Shown here piece by piece: positions 6,206-7,162 of a stretch of DNA of 7,162 nt. The notes under the pieces are model-generated. The model did no database searches. It saw only the letters and a list, made by a program, of their open reading frames with translations, and was not told the DNA's origin. The translations under genes and the position numbers were made by a program. The DNA is from Abditibacteriales bacterium (lineage in GTDB: Bacteria; Armatimonadota; Abditibacteriia; Abditibacteriales; JANWYM01), in NCBI GenBank assembly GCA_025055355.1, contig JANWYM010000211.1:1-7162 (forward strand). Reading direction: 5' to 3'. Each line of letters starts with the position of its first letter. The stretch's first letter is position 1.

Positions 6206-7162
6206 CTAAAAAAGAGGGAGAAGCCAGCCCAACCCCTGCACTTCGGCGGCTTGGAGAATCGCCTGCGCGACGGCGACGTCCTGCGCGGCGTTGCCGACGG
6301 ATTTGAAGAGAGTGATCTCATTATCACGTTCACGTCCGCACTTGACGCCATTGAGAATTTCGCCCAACTCCGCGTGAACGTGCGCATCGGTGATGACGCC
6401 CTTCTGAATGGGGAGGATAAGGTCGCCCGCTTCGGACAGGGCGGCAGCGCGTTGGTCGACGACAACTTTGGCGCGTTGCACGGTGGCTTCATCAACTTCC
6501 CGCATGTCCGGTCGAAACGCGCCGATCGCGTTGATGTGCACGCCGGGCGTGAGGTCGCTGCCGTCAAAGACGGGCGTGGGAGAGTTCGTCGCCGTCACGA
6601 TGACATCTGCGCCGCGCACGGCTTCCGCAGGAGAGGAAGCAACGGAGGTAAGGAGGCAAGGGTACAAGGAGACCAGTTCGGCACGGAGTTTTTCCGCCGA
6701 AGAGCGCGTGCGGCTGAAGAGACGAATTTCGCGGATGTCGCGGACGCAGCAGACGGCTTCAATCTGGGTGCGGGCTTGCGCCCCCGCGCCGAAGATAGTA
6801 AGCACGCGCGCGTCCTTTCGCGCCAGCACGTCCGTCGCCGCGCCCGACGCCGCCCCGGTGCGCAGGGCGGTCAGGTAAGTCCCCTCCATCACCGCAAGCG
6901 GGTGCCCCGTGTCCGCGTCAAGGACGATGGCGAGGGCGGTGACGGTAGGCAGTCCGCGCGCGGCGTTGTCGGCGTAGACTGAAACGACTTTCATCCCCAA
7001 CGCTGTGCTGCCGCGCAGATGAGCGGACATGACCAGGGTGACGCCTCCTTCGCTCTCTACCGCTGTGCGCAGCGGCACGTGCGCCTCGCCGGCGGATAAC
7101 TGACGAAACGCACTTTTGACCACTTCTATCGCCGCGCCCATGCAGAGGGCGCGGCGGACGTC
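6206..7162 (-). CDS. Ornithine cyclodeaminase/mu-crystallin family protein (start beyond window edge)
   Basis: NAD(P)-dependent enzyme of the family that includes ornithine cyclodeaminase, archaeal alanine dehydrogenase and ketimine reductases; the substrate cannot be told from sequence alone. The frame is open to the right edge with DVRRAL.M before the Met at 7141, a typical near-N-terminal segment, so that Met is internal and 10 or so residues lie outside. Visible marks in order are PLRT, GMKVVSVY with the conserved Lys, ALRTGAASG, the dinucleotide-binding loop FGAGAQARTQ, DVIVTATNSPTPVF, INAIGAFRPDMREVD, VVVDQRAAALSEAGDL with the catalytic-type Asp, and SVGNAAQDVAVAQ. The C-terminus ends at a normal point (318 visible residues). 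It is convergent with mutS, with no functional link implied. Confidence 0.9.
   Translation of the reverse strand, partial: DVRRALCMGAAIEVVKSAFRQLSAGEAHVPLRTAVESEGGVTLVMSAHLRGSTALGMKVVSVYADNAARGLPTVTALAIVLDADTGHPLAVMEGTYLTALRTGAASGAATDVLARKDARVLTIFGAGAQARTQIEAVCCVRDIREIRLFSRTRSSAEKLRAELVSLYPCLLTSVASSPAEAVRGADVIVTATNSPTPVFDGSDLTPGVHINAIGAFRPDMREVDEATVQRAKVVVDQRAAALSEAGDLILPIQKGVITDAHVHAELGEILNGVKCGRERDNEITLFKSVGNAAQDVAVAQAILQAAEVQGLGWLLPLF

Noticed and set aside
6197..6982. Plus-strand frame of 261 codons opposite the cyclodeaminase-like gene
   Set aside because: The minus strand carries unmistakable family motifs over the same span; the plus translation is Arg/Gly-rich antisense.
7139..7141. 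ATG at 7141 (minus) as the start of the cyclodeaminase-like gene
   Set aside because: The residues before it (DVRRAL) match the family's N-terminal region and the frame is open to the edge, so the true start is outside.

Overview
The window is bacterial. It carries the 3' end of a 23S rRNA gene, then a 5S rRNA gene, a tRNA gene and a complete mutS, on GC-rich DNA with sigma70-like TTGACA promoters. Two Uma2-type nuclease remnants and a HEPN remnant fit a free-living, possibly thermophilic lineage (Armatimonadota, Chloroflexota or similar). That placement is an impression only; no marker here fixes the phylum.

Positions 1-1693 hold the 3' part of the 23S rRNA gene, broken by two group I introns in the peptidyl-transferase region. 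The first (end of intron at 596) sits after E. coli-equivalent position 2449. The second (659-1283) sits after position 2511. The exon between them is 62 nt, exactly the E. coli distance from 2450 to 2511. Both introns carry LAGLIDADG homing endonuclease frames. The first frame is cut by the window edge and keeps its second LAGLIDADG motif. The second has a good ribosome-binding site but has lost its second LAGLIDADG half through an in-frame deletion.

Positions 1758-2279 hold 5S rRNA, a strong terminator and tRNA-Asn(GUU). The tRNA is itself split by a 276-nt ORF-less group I intron inside the anticodon, between nucleotides 35 and 36. Three group I introns therefore interrupt one rRNA/tRNA cluster, and each must self-splice to give working translation machinery.

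Positions 2296-3071 are a decayed accessory locus. A Uma2-family nuclease gene is frameshifted and loses its C-terminus where it is joined to a HEPN-domain gene lacking its N-terminus and carrying an in-frame stop.

Positions 3103-5808 hold mutS (888 aa from ATG 3142). A near-consensus promoter lies so close to the start that the mRNA should be almost leaderless. The connector domain has two short expansions made of 7-nt G-rich repeat units.

Positions 5809-6205 separate mutS from a convergent gene. They hold a promoter, a ribosome-binding site and the first 24 codons of a second Uma2 gene, broken off next to an inverted pair of GC-rich hairpins. From 6206 to the right edge, on the minus strand, is an ornithine cyclodeaminase/mu-crystallin family gene whose start lies outside the window.
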